Counted from the first letter of the stretch, positions 26,805 to 35,781 are shown. The stretch: DNA of 64,000 nucleotides from Marinifilum_A sediminis (GCA_947496465.1 CANMCX010000002.1:1-64000); one strand, 5' to 3'. Program-made: numbers and translations. Notes: generated by a model from the sequence alone, not told the origin.

Positions 26805-27698
26805 CTATTTATTCAGTAAGAATGTGATTGGAATGTGTAATCTCTTACTCCAGGAAGCTTCAGAATGATTTTCACCTTCGAATTCTTTGGTTATCCAATT
26901 CGACTTGTCAAATCCATTCTTTTTCATTATTGCATCGACCTTTAATTGAAGAGGTTTATACAAACTATCGAGGGTTTCGGTTCCATAATCGAAATAGATT
27001 CGATGATCTTTTGGATTTGGAATATTCTCGTTTAAATATGAATAAAATGCTTCCGGAATTGAATCATTAGTAATTTTTGTATCTCCTGGCCAATGGGTGG
27101 ATATACAAGCTGCTCCTGAAAATACATTTGGATATTCACAAATGGCATATATGGAAATCAAACCACCCATACTAGAACCTGCAATATAAGTGTTGTTTTG
27201 ATCTGATAATGTTGAATAGTTGTCATCAATAAAGGGTTTGAGTTCTTCGGTTAAAAACAGTAAATACTCATCTGCCCTAAAATCCCCCATCAAACCATTT
27301 TTAAGTTGGGTTTTGAGCTCATCCGAAAGGAAATTTGCTGCCTTTTCAGGAAAATAATCGCTGTGACGATATTGACCCGCATTCCATGGTGCTACTACTA
27401 TGCATTCCTTTATTTTACCATCCTTAATTAAGCCTGAAATCACTTCATCTACCATCCATTCCTGCTTGTTCCATGTGGTATTGGCATCAAATAACATTTG
27501 TCCATCATGCATGTATAAAACAGCATATTTTTTATCTTTTGAATAAGATTCTGGTAACCAGACATCCACATTCCTATTTTCTACATACTTCGATTCAAAC
27601 TGTTCAAATCTGATGATAGATCCACTTGAAACTTGTGGCATTTGAGAAAATCCACTTAAGGAAATACATAATGTAAGAAGGAATACTAATTTTCGCAT
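26805..27698 (-). CDS. Secreted alpha/beta-hydrolase (esterase D-like)
   Basis: A 297-residue secreted esterase. A signal peptide (MRKLVFLLTLCISLSGFSQ) precedes an alpha/beta hydrolase of the putative-esterase (Esterase D/enterochelin esterase-like) type. The oxyanion YMHDGQMLFD motif is near residue 66, the nucleophile elbow GSSMGG is near residue 175 and a late histidine in GENHSE is near residue 276. Such enzymes hydrolyse siderophore, feruloyl or acetyl esters; the substrate cannot be told here. It stands alone on the minus strand. Confidence 0.8.
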   Translation of the reverse strand: MRKLVFLLTLCISLSGFSQMPQVSSGSIIRFEQFESKYVENRNVDVWLPESYSKDKKYAVLYMHDGQMLFDANTTWNKQEWMVDEVISGLIKDGKIKECIVVAPWNAGQYRHSDYFPEKAANFLSDELKTQLKNGLMGDFRADEYLLFLTEELKPFIDDNYSTLSDQNNTYIAGSSMGGLISIYAICEYPNVFSGAACISTHWPGDTKITNDSIPEAFYSYLNENIPNPKDHRIYFDYGTETLDSLYKPLQLKVDAIMKKNGFDKSNWITKEFEGENHSEASWSKRLHIPITFLLNK

Positions 27699-27800
27699 GA
27701 TTCAATTTTAAATTTCAGATGAGCTAAGTTGAGAAGACTTGCACTAAATTCAAAATTTATTGTACGGACAACCTATTTGTTTGGACAGATTAGCAAATAA

Positions 27801-27832
27801 AAAAAAGGATCAGTAAAATACTGATCCTTTTT
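27801..27832 (-). terminator. Terminator of tRNA-Leu copy 1
   Basis: GGATCAGTA, AAA, TACTGATCC with flanking A and T runs, immediately after the 3' end of the tRNA gene on the minus strand. Confidence 0.85.
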
Positions 27833-27833
27833 G

Positions 27834-27915
27834 TGCGGATGAAGGGACTCGAACCCCCACGCCCTAAGGCACTAGATCCTAAGTCTAGCGCGGCTACCAA
27901 TTACGCCACATCCGC
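27834..27915 (-). tRNA. tRNA-Leu (UAG), copy 1
   Basis: Cloverleaf on the minus strand. The acceptor arm is GCGGATG/CATCCGC, the anticodon loop is CTTAGGA (anticodon UAG) in a CTAGA/TCTAG stem, there is an extended class II variable arm (TGCCTTAGGGCGT), and the T arm is GGGGGTTCGAGTCCC. CCA is not encoded. A nearly identical copy lies at 35093-35174, differing by one base in the variable arm. Confidence 0.97.
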
Positions 27916-28080
27916 GTTGCGTTGATTGCGGTGCAAATATGGGGATTATTTCCATTCCTCCAAAATATTTTGATAAAATAAATTTCACAAACATCAATAA
28001 AAACAGGCATTACAGAACAAAACCAACTGATAAACAATTGATTTAACAAGTGAAATAAAATTTAATATTTCTCAAATAAA

Positions 28081-28107
28081 AATAGCCGAAACAGTGTTTC
28101 GGCTATT
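28081..28107 (-). terminator. nhaA terminator
   Basis: AATAGCCGAAAC, AGT and GTTTCGGCTATT form a perfect 12-bp stem. On the minus strand it is followed by TTTTATTTG. It lies 38 bases after the nhaA stop. Confidence 0.8.
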
Positions 28108-28144
28108 CAAAAAAACTAATACTGATCTATGAAAAATTATTCGC

Positions 28145-29470
28145 TCATTTGCGACAAAATAATTTTAGTATTAAAAAGCCAATTACCCCCGATACAAGTG
28201 AGGCAATAAGAACTGCGAATTTTGCCAAACTAAGTACTTCTTCATTGGTAAATGCCAGTTGTGATACAAAGAAAGACATGGTAAAACCAATACCTCCTAA
28301 GAAACCTATTCCAAGTATTTGCGACCAACAAACTTCAGAAGGAATTTGAGCTAATTTTAATTTAACTCCTACATATGAAAACAAAAAGATTCCCAATGGT
28401 TTACCTATAAATAATCCAAAAATAATTCCTAATGAAACAGGTTCTGCGATATCACTTATTAACTTGGCATCAACAATTACACCTGCATTGGCAAAAGCAA
28501 ACAAAGGAACAATTAAATAAGCTACCCATGGATGAAACAAATGCTCTAATCTATGCAAGGGTGAAATTACCTGATTGCAATTCTCCTCTATCGCATTTAC
28601 AGAAGACTGAACATGCTTTTCTTCAAACTTTATAATATTATTGGAATTCTCTCCTCCCAATTGTGTTAACAATACCGTATTTGATCGAATAAATTCAAAT
28701 ACATTACGACTGGCTCTTGCCGGAATGGTAAAAGCTAATAAGATTCCTGCTAAGGTAGCGTGTACACCTGATTTCAACATAGCATACCACAGGAATAAAC
28801 CTAGAATAAGAAAAACCGGAATATTTCGGACTTTCATTAAATTCAAGCACCACAAAACAACATATATACCCCCACCATATAGCAAATACAGCCAATCTAT
28901 TTCACTTGTATAATACAAGGCAATAACCAGCACCGCACCTATATCATCAACAATTGCAATAGAAGTAAGCAAAAGTTTAAGTGCCAGTGGAATTCGTTTT
29001 CCCAATAGCATTAAGATACCCAAAGCAAATGCAATATCGGTAGCCATAGGTATTCCCCAACCATGAGTACCGTTTCCCTGCTGATTGAATATCAAATAGA
29101 TTAATGCAGGAACAAGCATTCCTCCAATTGCAGCAAATATGGGCAAACTTGCCTTTCTCATGCTTGACAACCCTCCTGTTAATAGCTCTCGCTTAATTTC
29201 CAAGCCGACTACAAAGAAGAAAATAGCCATTAGACCGTCATTGATCCAATGCGACAAAGTTTTAGACAATTCCCAGTCTCCAAAATGAAAACCGAAATAG
29301 CCTTTCCAGTATGCTAAAAATGAATCACCAAATTCTGAATTCGCCAAGGCAATGGCTAAAATGGTAAAGAACATAAGAACAATTCCACCGAATGCCTCTA
29401 AACGCACGAACTCTACCAAAGGATCTTTTATCCTGTCAAATAATCTCTTCTTTTTAATAAATCTAATCAT
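28145..29470 (-). CDS. nhaA: Na+/H+ antiporter NhaA
   Basis: An inner-membrane sodium/proton antiporter, 441 residues with about 12 transmembrane helices. The ion-binding aspartates are present: MATDIAFALGIL (near residue 148) and SIAIVDDIGAVL (adjacent Asp pair near residue 178). An extra hydrophilic loop (roughly residues 255-300) makes it longer than the E. coli protein (388). It fits a marine sodium-handling lifestyle. It is monocistronic with its own terminator. Confidence 0.95.
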   Translation of the reverse strand: MIRFIKKKRLFDRIKDPLVEFVRLEAFGGIVLMFFTILAIALANSEFGDSFLAYWKGYFGFHFGDWELSKTLSHWINDGLMAIFFFVVGLEIKRELLTGGLSSMRKASLPIFAAIGGMLVPALIYLIFNQQGNGTHGWGIPMATDIAFALGILMLLGKRIPLALKLLLTSIAIVDDIGAVLVIALYYTSEIDWLYLLYGGGIYVVLWCLNLMKVRNIPVFLILGLFLWYAMLKSGVHATLAGILLAFTIPARASRNVFEFIRSNTVLLTQLGGENSNNIIKFEEKHVQSSVNAIEENCNQVISPLHRLEHLFHPWVAYLIVPLFAFANAGVIVDAKLISDIAEPVSLGIIFGLFIGKPLGIFLFSYVGVKLKLAQIPSEVCWSQILGIGFLGGIGFTMSFFVSQLAFTNEEVLSLAKFAVLIASLVSGVIGFLILKLFCRK

Positions 29471-29587
29471 ATCTACCTCTCTTCTTTTCTATCTTCATTC
29501 AAGCAACGGAGCTTTTAAATGAAATACGAAAATACCGGAAGCAATACGGCTAAACAATGGGGAAATCCCTACTTCGGAATTAGAATT

Positions 29588-30241
29588 TTAGTCTTTAATT
29601 AATCTGTGTTTAAAGGCGTAAATCACCAAATTAACCGTATTGTAAGTTCCTGTTTTCTGAAACAAACTACTTTTGTGTTTTTCGATGGTTTTAGGGCTTA
29701 AAAATGTGTTTTCTGCAATCTGCTTGTTCCCAAAACCTTTGCATATCAGTGCCAATACTTCAGACTCTCTATCCGTAAATTTAGGCAATTCGGATTGTTG
29801 CTTCTTACGTTTTCGTAAAGTATTTAATTTATCAGATAAGAGAGCTACAATTTCATCGGAGAAATAGTTTCCTCCTGCATTAACCTTTAAGATGGCTTTC
29901 TCAAACTCCTCAATTTCTGCACTTTTAAGCATATACCCTTCTACCCCAGCCATGAGCATTTGCTCCAAATAATCATCATCAAGGAAAGTGGTTAGGGCTA
30001 TTATTTTTAAATCCGGGAAACGCTCAAGCGCTTGCTGACTCGCCTCTACTCCATCTACATGAGGCATGTTAATATCCATAAATATGATATCCGGAGAATG
30101 AGAGTCCAACATGCTTAGTAACTCACTACCATTTGATGCTTCTCCTATAACCTCCACATACGAAAAGCTCTGCAGCAGCAGACGAAACCCGTCTCTAAAA
30201 ATTTTATGGTCATCAACCAATATTACCTTAATCGCTTCCAT
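29588..30241 (-). CDS. NarL/FixJ-type response regulator
   Basis: A 217-residue response regulator. The receiver domain has the phosphoacceptor in IIFMDINMP near residue 57 and the LVDDH acidic pair at the start. The C-terminal LuxR-type helix-turn-helix (about residues 152-210) contains LTDRESEVLALICKG-like and SPKTIEKHKSSLFQK motifs. It follows the histidine kinase gene by 5 bp and is surely its partner. Target genes are not evident from the sequence. Confidence 0.92.
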   Translation of the reverse strand: MEAIKVILVDDHKIFRDGFRLLLQSFSYVEVIGEASNGSELLSMLDSHSPDIIFMDINMPHVDGVEASQQALERFPDLKIIALTTFLDDDYLEQMLMAGVEGYMLKSAEIEEFEKAILKVNAGGNYFSDEIVALLSDKLNTLRKRKKQQSELPKFTDRESEVLALICKGFGNKQIAENTFLSPKTIEKHKSSLFQKTGTYNTVNLVIYAFKHRLIKD

Positions 30242-30246
30242 ATGAC

Positions 30247-31470
30247 TTATTTTACTTTGCTAATTTCTACTTGAATTTCAATTGAAAATCCATTACCAGG
30301 TGAACTTTTAATACGATATAATCCTCCAATAGAATCGATTCTATCCGTTATATTTTTAAGTCCTGTTCCACTTGAAACATTGTTTTTATCAAATCCTTTT
30401 CCATTATCCGAATACTTTAAACAGATAGATTTCTGACCGGATAGTTGAAGTATTGCCTCAGTGGCTGAAGCATGCTTTAAGGTGTTATTTATTAGCTCGT
30501 TGCAAATCCGATACAGAATAACTTCTGTACTTTTTTGTGGCTGTCCTGTTAAGTTGGCGGTACCTAATACCAAATTTAATTTCCCGGCATTGTTTATCTT
30601 GTCGCAAAGTCGATCGAGGGATTCAACCAGATTGTAGCGATTCAAAACCGATGGGTTTAAATTGTTGATGACCTCTCCCACTGTATCTAGTGCCTGTTTG
30701 GATAGTTGTGTAATCTGATTCAATCTTCCGGCAACTATTTCATTCGCTTTAAACTCCTTCTCCAGAATTTTACTGTACATTCCAATGCTCGACAAAAGTG
30801 CTCCCAATCCATCATGCAAATCCATTGCAATTCGCTTTCGTTCTCCCTGCTCCACTTTCATGGTATTGCGAACCAGTTGTCTGTTGATTCTAATTAGGGA
30901 GTTCATCAAACGAATTATTAAGGCAAGACTCACCAAAAGAATTATAAAAATCCCAAACAAGAGTATAAAGATTTCTCTTTTTAGTCGATAATTGGTTTCG
31001 TTAATGTATTGATGCAATGACTTTTCGTAAACGGAGAATTCTGAAGTGAATTCATCGAAGTAAGGAATATGTGAATCCGATTCATCTATCGATTTTCGAA
31101 TTCTTTCGATATCACCCTTAAGGATGAGCAAATTGTCTAAAAGATTCTTTTCTCCTTCGGAATGGTAGGTTCTCGATTCAGAAATCATTTTCTCGATTTC
31201 CTGGATATAAGCATTTGCATTATCCAATCCTGAATTTCGCAAGTCGCTATTATTTTCACCATCAACCTCAAACTTATCATTCAAATAAATTCTGACATTG
31301 AAGACTTCTATTTCTATTTTCTCTGAGTTCTCGACCAATTTTACATGGGATTTGTCGAGCTTTGCACTGCTACTGAACGTGTAAAGAATGCCACCAAAAG
31401 AGAACAAACTAAAGATGATTAGTATGCCTGCAATTTTTTGTTTGATACGAATGTTTCTTTTGATACTCAT
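30247..31470 (-). CDS. NarX-like sensor histidine kinase
   Basis: A membrane sensor kinase of 407 residues. Transmembrane helices at about 13-32 and 165-187 enclose a periplasmic helical sensor of about 130 residues, followed by a HisKA_3-type dimerization domain with the phosphoacceptor histidine in MDLHDGLGALLSS near residue 218. The HATPase domain has ELINNTLKHA, YSDNGKGFD and GTGLKNI. A -7 box (TAAATTTG, 31496-31503) precedes it. With the adjacent response regulator it forms a two-component system. The signal is unknown. Confidence 0.9.
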   Translation of the reverse strand: MSIKRNIRIKQKIAGILIIFSLFSFGGILYTFSSSAKLDKSHVKLVENSEKIEIEVFNVRIYLNDKFEVDGENNSDLRNSGLDNANAYIQEIEKMISESRTYHSEGEKNLLDNLLILKGDIERIRKSIDESDSHIPYFDEFTSEFSVYEKSLHQYINETNYRLKREIFILLFGIFIILLVSLALIIRLMNSLIRINRQLVRNTMKVEQGERKRIAMDLHDGLGALLSSIGMYSKILEKEFKANEIVAGRLNQITQLSKQALDTVGEVINNLNPSVLNRYNLVESLDRLCDKINNAGKLNLVLGTANLTGQPQKSTEVILYRICNELINNTLKHASATEAILQLSGQKSICLKYSDNGKGFDKNNVSSGTGLKNITDRIDSIGGLYRIKSSPGNGFSIEIQVEISKVK

Positions 31471-31495
31471 AAACAGGTTTGCATTGGATGATTAA

Positions 31496-31503
31496 CAAAT
31501 TTA
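31496..31503 (-). promoter_or_regulatory. Promoter -7 box of the two-component operon
   Basis: TAAATTTG on the minus strand matches TAnnTTTG, 26 bases ahead of the kinase start. No clear -33 TTTG is visible. Confidence 0.4.
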
Positions 31504-31578
31504 TAAATATTATTCATCTCTTTTCCGACTTTTGCCTCCTTTTAGAAAATAAATCGAATACTAAATAAACCCACTTTC

Positions 31579-31683
31579 CATATTAAACTGCACATTTAAT
31601 ATGTTTTTCATTAAAAGTCAAAATGGAAAGCTTCCTTCGTCTAACTATGTTTGCATTATATTATTCTAATCTGGAAGCTTTCC
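31579..31683. repeat. Two inverted repeats between kinase and USP genes
   Basis: CATATTAAA/TTTAATATG (31579-31587 and 31595-31603) forms a hairpin followed by TTTTT. GGAAAGCTTCC/GGAAGCTTTCC (31625-31635 and 31673-31683) is an 11-bp perfect inverted repeat with a 37-bp loop. They could be operator or terminator elements; the function is not known. Confidence 0.45.
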
Positions 31684-31754
31684 TTAAGAAAATCAAATTG
31701 CGTATTCCCCAATATTCAATTATCTGTTATGATTTTCTTACTTGACTCTTATTA

Positions 31755-32708
31755 TCAGTGATTGTTGTTGTATTCCTTTTTCTCGTACATATAAAATGGA
31801 ATTCTGTCGTTTTTCTTTTGTGAGTTCGCGCCAATAATATCTGTAAAAAACTCTTCGAATTCTATCCCTAAGCTCATTACTGGCACTTTTGAAGATTTTA
31901 TGATTTCCGACATCATTCTTTCCCCTTCGGTGTCGCTAAATATTAAATCCCTATGTCCTTTTATAAGGATCAGATCCGCCTTGCGATACTTCAATTCCTC
32001 CAGGGTGGTGTCTATTCTGCTGCTCATTTCTCTCTCCACAATTTCTACCTTACAGCTCACTCCATCTCTTTCAATCCAGTTTTTCATGATCTGTGTCTTA
32101 CGGTAAGCCAAACTTCTCTTCAGTTCAATTTTAACCGTAAGAGCTGCTAGTAATTCAATTCTGGCATTAAAAGTTTGTCCCATAAAAATGCACCATTCGA
32201 TTAAGTCTTTCGATTTTCTGGTGATATCAATGGGAACCAAAATGTCCCTGACGCCCCTATTCGTCCATCTATCGTTTACCGATATTACGGGACATATGGT
32301 CTCCCGAACAATTCGTTCTACGCTTTGCCTTTTTAATCTTGATGATAAATTATGAATCCTCTTACCCGAATTAAGAACCAATAAATCAAACCTCTCAGAA
32401 TTGGCAAAATCAATAATCGATTCTACATGATTCCCAATCTCTACTTTTAAATGAATGTTATTCGGGATTTTACCCTCAAAGAATAATTTGGCAAAGCGTA
32501 TTAAACGAACCATTCCCCTAGCTTGTAATCTTTTATTTATGTTGGAACGCATTACGCGCAATATGCTTTTATCAGATGGCACAACATGTAAAAGAGTAAG
32601 TGTCGATTTCGTCTTTTTGCATAAAAACAGAGCTTGTTTTAATGCTTGCTCACTATCTCCTTTCAAACTTATAGGCACTACTATTTTATAGATATTTCCT
32701 GCTCTCAT
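31755..32708 (-). CDS. Tandem universal stress protein
   Basis: A cytosolic protein of 317 residues containing two UspA-like domains (about 7-145 and 150-290). Each opens with a beta-strand of the IVVPISL/ILVPIDI type, and the first has the LLHVVPSD strand. The G-x(2)-G-x(9)-G-S/T ATP-binding motif is not well preserved, so nucleotide binding is uncertain. The C-terminus adds a charged tail. It follows the next USP-like gene by 10 bp, forming a two-gene operon. Confidence 0.75.
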   Translation of the reverse strand: MRAGNIYKIVVPISLKGDSEQALKQALFLCKKTKSTLTLLHVVPSDKSILRVMRSNINKRLQARGMVRLIRFAKLFFEGKIPNNIHLKVEIGNHVESIIDFANSERFDLLVLNSGKRIHNLSSRLKRQSVERIVRETICPVISVNDRWTNRGVRDILVPIDITRKSKDLIEWCIFMGQTFNARIELLAALTVKIELKRSLAYRKTQIMKNWIERDGVSCKVEIVEREMSSRIDTTLEELKYRKADLILIKGHRDLIFSDTEGERMMSEIIKSSKVPVMSLGIEFEEFFTDIIGANSQKKNDRIPFYMYEKKEYNNNH

Positions 32709-32718
32709 GCTCTTTCAA

Positions 32719-33546
32719 TTAATAAGTTCCGATACTAATCCCCTTGCTTTTCACCAACCAACGATCTAAATAGTTTTTAAGCTTGTTCTGGATTTTCCTG
32801 TTGCGGTTTTTATCAAATATCATCAGATTTGGAATTCTCTTTCGTTCGTATTCCCTTATCTGGTTTAAACCATTATCACTACATAGTTTTGAGAAACGTA
32901 ACTTACTGTTGGTACAGACATTCGACACCAATTTTATTTGCTTCTCTTTCGTTAGCTGAGATATTGTATCATCCTCGAGGCAAACCTGAATGTTGGAATA
33001 TTGCTTTGCATTTATTTGCTGCAAAACATTTAGTACCTCTGAACTTACCATCTTATTACTGGTCATTAAAAATACATTTGGGATATTGTCCACATAATCG
33101 ATATCATTTAACAGATAAAGTGGCTGATTCACTTGATCGATTATCTCGGTAAAGCGTGGATTCTTGCTGGTTTCTCCATTTTTGTATTTCGTACTCATAA
33201 CCAATTGCCATTGGTGATTCAAGTAGGCATCACTTTCGAAAAACTGACTCAATTCACCTTCAACCGAAAGCAAATGAATGTCCTTCTCAAGATCCGGATA
33301 GATACTCAACATCTTTCTTTTCAATGCTTTTAACTCGCTATTGGTAATGTTCTGTAAAATGGATGTAAGATCCCGTACCATTGAGCTACCATAAGAAGGT
33401 TTCTGCCAGGTTTGAAGAATATAAATTATACTTCCCGGCTGATACAGATGTTCCATTGCAAATCGGGCTGCAGTCCAACCACCTTCCGAGAAATCTGCAA
33501 GAATTAAAATGCGATTGTTTGAGTTATTTTTTTCCAGTTTCTGCAT
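32719..33546 (-). CDS. Divergent USP-like protein
   Basis: A 275-residue protein. Its N-terminal half resembles a UspA fold (RILILADFSEGGWTAARFA near residue 13, then IIYILQTWQKP), and the pattern partly repeats in the C-terminal half. It lacks the ATP-binding glycines. It is the first gene of the operon with the tandem USP. A promoter (CAAAAGTA complement, 33564-33571, with a 3/4 -33 box at 33591) lies just upstream. Function unknown; probably stress-related by family and context. Confidence 0.55.
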   Translation of the reverse strand: MQKLEKNNSNNRILILADFSEGGWTAARFAMEHLYQPGSIIYILQTWQKPSYGSSMVRDLTSILQNITNSELKALKRKMLSIYPDLEKDIHLLSVEGELSQFFESDAYLNHQWQLVMSTKYKNGETSKNPRFTEIIDQVNQPLYLLNDIDYVDNIPNVFLMTSNKMVSSEVLNVLQQINAKQYSNIQVCLEDDTISQLTKEKQIKLVSNVCTNSKLRFSKLCSDNGLNQIREYERKRIPNLMIFDKNRNRKIQNKLKNYLDRWLVKSKGISIGTY

Positions 33547-33563
33547 GTCTCAATTTTTATTTA

Positions 33564-33594
33564 CAAAAGTATGAGCTGCAGCAATCAAGCGAAA
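33564..33594 (-). promoter_or_regulatory. Promoter of the USP operon
   Basis: On the minus strand, TACTTTTG (33564-33571) matches TAnnTTTG, and TTTC 19 bases upstream is a 3/4 match to the -33 box. The start codon is 18 bases downstream. Confidence 0.5.
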
Positions 33595-33690
33595 CAGGAA
33601 TCAACCTATATCGTATGGGGGAAAACCCTATTTCCACTAACTTTCCTGTCTAAATAAGAGTTCGACCTATTGTTAAGTGGAATTTTTTGA

Positions 33691-33698
33691 TACATTTG
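33691..33698 (+). promoter_or_regulatory. Promoter -7 box of the small secreted-protein gene
   Basis: TACATTTG matches TAnnTTTG, with the start codon 21 bases downstream. The spacer is AT-rich and the -33 box is weak. Confidence 0.5.
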
Positions 33699-33718
33699 TG
33701 TAACGAAGAAAAAAATCA

Positions 33719-34006
33719 ATGAAAAAGTCTTTATTACTACTCCTTCTATCTGTTTTTCTGTTATCGCTTCCGGTGATACAGAATTTTATGCGTGTGGATG
33801 GAAAATCGTGCATTGGGCTTATTGATACAAATAACGAAAATTCGGATGTTTCGGATGAAACAGATAAGGAAGAAGCTGAGGAGTTAGACATGTCCAACAT
33901 ACTTTCCAAATTGATGATTCTGAACAACAAATATGGTATTCTCAATAGAATACTGGGCATTGACAATTCTTCTGAAGATATTGACTCGCCTCCCCCAAAG
34001 GCTTAA
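33719..34006 (+). CDS. Small secreted or anchored acidic protein
   Basis: A 95-residue protein. An N-terminal hydrophobic signal or anchor (MKKSLLLLLLSVFLLSLPV) is followed by a short acidic linker (DVSDETDKEEAEELD) and a C-terminal helix ending in DIDSPPPKA. No family is recognised. It has its own promoter at 33691 and is divergent from the USP operon. Confidence 0.55.
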   Translation: MKKSLLLLLLSVFLLSLPVIQNFMRVDGKSCIGLIDTNNENSDVSDETDKEEAEELDMSNILSKLMILNNKYGILNRILGIDNSSEDIDSPPPKA

Positions 34007-34149
34007 AGTAAAGCATATTACCTACACTATTGATTCCTAATCGAATCTAATCCCCGCAATCAAATTTTTAATGATCAATAGCAAAATGCTATTCTAAATT
34101 GGTATGTACATATCATAAAGTGGCAGTTACTGCCTTATTCAAGTATTAT

Positions 34150-34773
34150 ATGAAAACACAATTTGAGCGTAAAAATCGCAAGCCACGTGTCTTGCTACTT
34201 CATCAGTATTATTCCTATACCGGATTTTACCAGTTTATCATCGAAAGTCTTAAAAAAGTGATTCTTCCCTTTGCGGTTATCATTGGTACACTTTTGTTAC
34301 TGGATCATTTTGTATTGGATTTAGATAGCTTATTCACCGAGAAAACAAAAGATTATTCTCGATTTGGTGTCTTTTCGCTCTTTTTTGTTTCCGAATCGAT
34401 ATTGGGCTTGATTCCGCCTGAATTGTTCATTGCATGGGTAAAAACATTACCCAATCCGATGGTACACTTGTCTTTTTTAGCGCTACTTTCCTATTTGGGT
34501 GGGTGTGTTTCCTACTTTATTGGTAAAGCCATTGTTAAAATTCCCTTCCTGCAAGAGGCATTAGAGGGAAAAATGAAAAAGCATATTGCTCATATAAAGA
34601 AATGGGGCGGATTTTTAATTGTTATTGGTGCATTGCTTCCCATTCCTTTTTCTATGGTGAGTATCGCCTCAGGAATGATCAATTTTAGCTTTAAAAGATA
34701 TCTGATGTTTGGATTGTTCCGTTTTTTACGATTCTACCTTTTTGCTCTAGCTATTTTCAATTTAATGAGTTAA
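34150..34773 (+). CDS. VTT-domain (YqaA/DedA-like) membrane protein
   Basis: An integral membrane protein of the VTT/SNARE-associated superfamily, 207 residues from the ATG at 34150. The frame opens at 34099, but the first 17 codons look non-coding. It has about five hydrophobic helices and the family-typical FFVSESILGLIPPELFIAW segment and GALLPIPFSMVSIASG motif. YqaA/DedA relatives act in membrane lipid or proton-driven transport; the precise role here is unknown. A terminator follows at 34811. Confidence 0.8.
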   Translation: MKTQFERKNRKPRVLLLHQYYSYTGFYQFIIESLKKVILPFAVIIGTLLLLDHFVLDLDSLFTEKTKDYSRFGVFSLFFVSESILGLIPPELFIAWVKTLPNPMVHLSFLALLSYLGGCVSYFIGKAIVKIPFLQEALEGKMKKHIAHIKKWGGFLIVIGALLPIPFSMVSIASGMINFSFKRYLMFGLFRFLRFYLFALAIFNLMS

Positions 34774-34810
34774 AAATACATCTGGAATGCTATTCAAGAT
34801 AAAAGAAAGG

Positions 34811-34834
34811 GAGCCTGAATGGCTCTTTTTTTTT
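34811..34834 (+). terminator. Terminator of the VTT gene
   Basis: GAGCC, TGAAT and GGCTC followed by nine T. Confidence 0.75.
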
Positions 34835-34870
34835 GCTGTAAATTATTGATCGATACGCAATTTGTTTTGC

Positions 34871-35040
34871 GGATACCTCGTAATGATTACTATTCCGTCG
34901 CAGGAAACTTATCCCCTTTATTTCACACTTGCTAGTGCGACGGATGTGAAAATTCGCATTATCCCGAGGTGACAGTCGCTAACGCTCCCTTACCCCGGGC
35001 TATAAATATTTGAGCCCTTCAGGCTCTTATTTCAGGACGG
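34871..35040. repeat. Nested inverted-repeat element (REP/MITE-like)
   Basis: CCTCG...TAATG pairs with CATTA...CGAGG (about 34877-34889 with 34957-34978), and inside it TCCGTCGC pairs with GCGACGGA (about 34894-34901 with 34936-34943). A GC-richer tail follows with CCCCGGGC and GAGCC/GGCTC hairpins. No ORF is present. This composition stands out from the AT-rich surroundings and resembles REP-associated or mobile-repeat debris common in Bacteroidota; the origin is inferred. Confidence 0.45.
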
Positions 35041-35051
35041 GACATAAAAAC

Positions 35052-35085
35052 AAAAAAAAGGATCAACTTTCGTTGATCCTTTTTT
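35052..35085 (-). terminator. Terminator of tRNA-Leu copy 2
   Basis: GGATCAAC, TTTC and GTTGATCC with flanking A and T runs, directly after the tRNA 3' end on the minus strand. Only the arms' outer GGATCA is shared with the copy-1 terminator. Confidence 0.85.
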
Positions 35086-35092
35086 GCTCGAG

Positions 35093-35174
35093 TGCGGATG
35101 AAGGGACTCGAACCCCCACGCCCGAAGGCACTAGATCCTAAGTCTAGCGCGGCTACCAATTACGCCACATCCGC
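35093..35174 (-). tRNA. tRNA-Leu (UAG), copy 2
   Basis: Same cloverleaf as the gene at 27834-27915: acceptor GCGGATG/CATCCGC and anticodon UAG. The single visible difference is in the variable arm (CCCGAAGG versus CCCTAAGG on the plus strand). About 25 bases of upstream flank (GTTGCGTTGATTGCGGTGCA on the plus strand) are also identical, and weaker similarity extends to about 60 bases, so the unit was duplicated with its promoter region. Confidence 0.97.
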
Positions 35175-35334
35175 GTTGCGTTGATTGCGGTGCAAATATG
35201 ATACATTTTTCCATTGCCTCCAAATGTTTTGGCATTAAAATAATGTCTGAATGTCGCTATTTATAGCACTTTCAACAACAATTGACTGATTAGCAATACG
35301 AAATCTACTTTAAATTTTAGTAAACTTTTTTTCT

Positions 35335-35703
35335 TTATTTATTCTCCGACTGAAGCTCAATTGGCTCCATTACAAACACGCCAAAACAATCGTGATCGTC
35401 GTGACTGTGCCCTACAATCTGATTTTTAGCATTTAAGATTCCTTCCCAGGTATCCAGGTTGTATTCAAAGACCTTTTCACAGTCTAAAAGCTCAACTTTA
35501 GTACCTGTAACGCTAAAATTACTACCGTCGAAAGTTCCTTCTACATGTTGTTCTACTCTGAATGGCGTTTCTCCCTCTATTCTTTCGGTATAAACAACAA
35601 CTCCACTCAACTGATCCTCTTTTTGAGTAAATTCTGCAAATCCTACATCTTTGCCGAAACCAAAATCTTCGTTAAACGACCAACGTCCACTTATATTTTT
35701 CAT
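35335..35703 (-). CDS. Small conserved hypothetical, lipocalin-like
   Basis: A 122-residue protein. It opens with ISGRWSFNEDFGFGKDVGFAEF and alternates polar and hydrophobic residues as in small beta-barrels. It also has a His/Asp-rich GHSHDDHDCFGVF segment near residue 98 that might bind metal. It has no signal peptide. I do not recognise a named family; the beta-barrel reading is inference. Confidence 0.55.
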   Translation of the reverse strand: MKNISGRWSFNEDFGFGKDVGFAEFTQKEDQLSGVVVYTERIEGETPFRVEQHVEGTFDGSNFSVTGTKVELLDCEKVFEYNLDTWEGILNAKNQIVGHSHDDHDCFGVFVMEPIELQSENK

Positions 35704-35781
35704 CTTATTCTAAATCTTTACTGAACGGACAAAATTAGAAAAATAGACAGGAAATCCCATAGAAAATAAAAGGTCAATGCA

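Noticed and set aside
34099..34149. N-terminal 17-codon extension of the VTT protein
   Set aside because: The sequence before the ATG at 34150 lacks the character of the rest and would leave no room for a promoter near TTCTAAATTGG.
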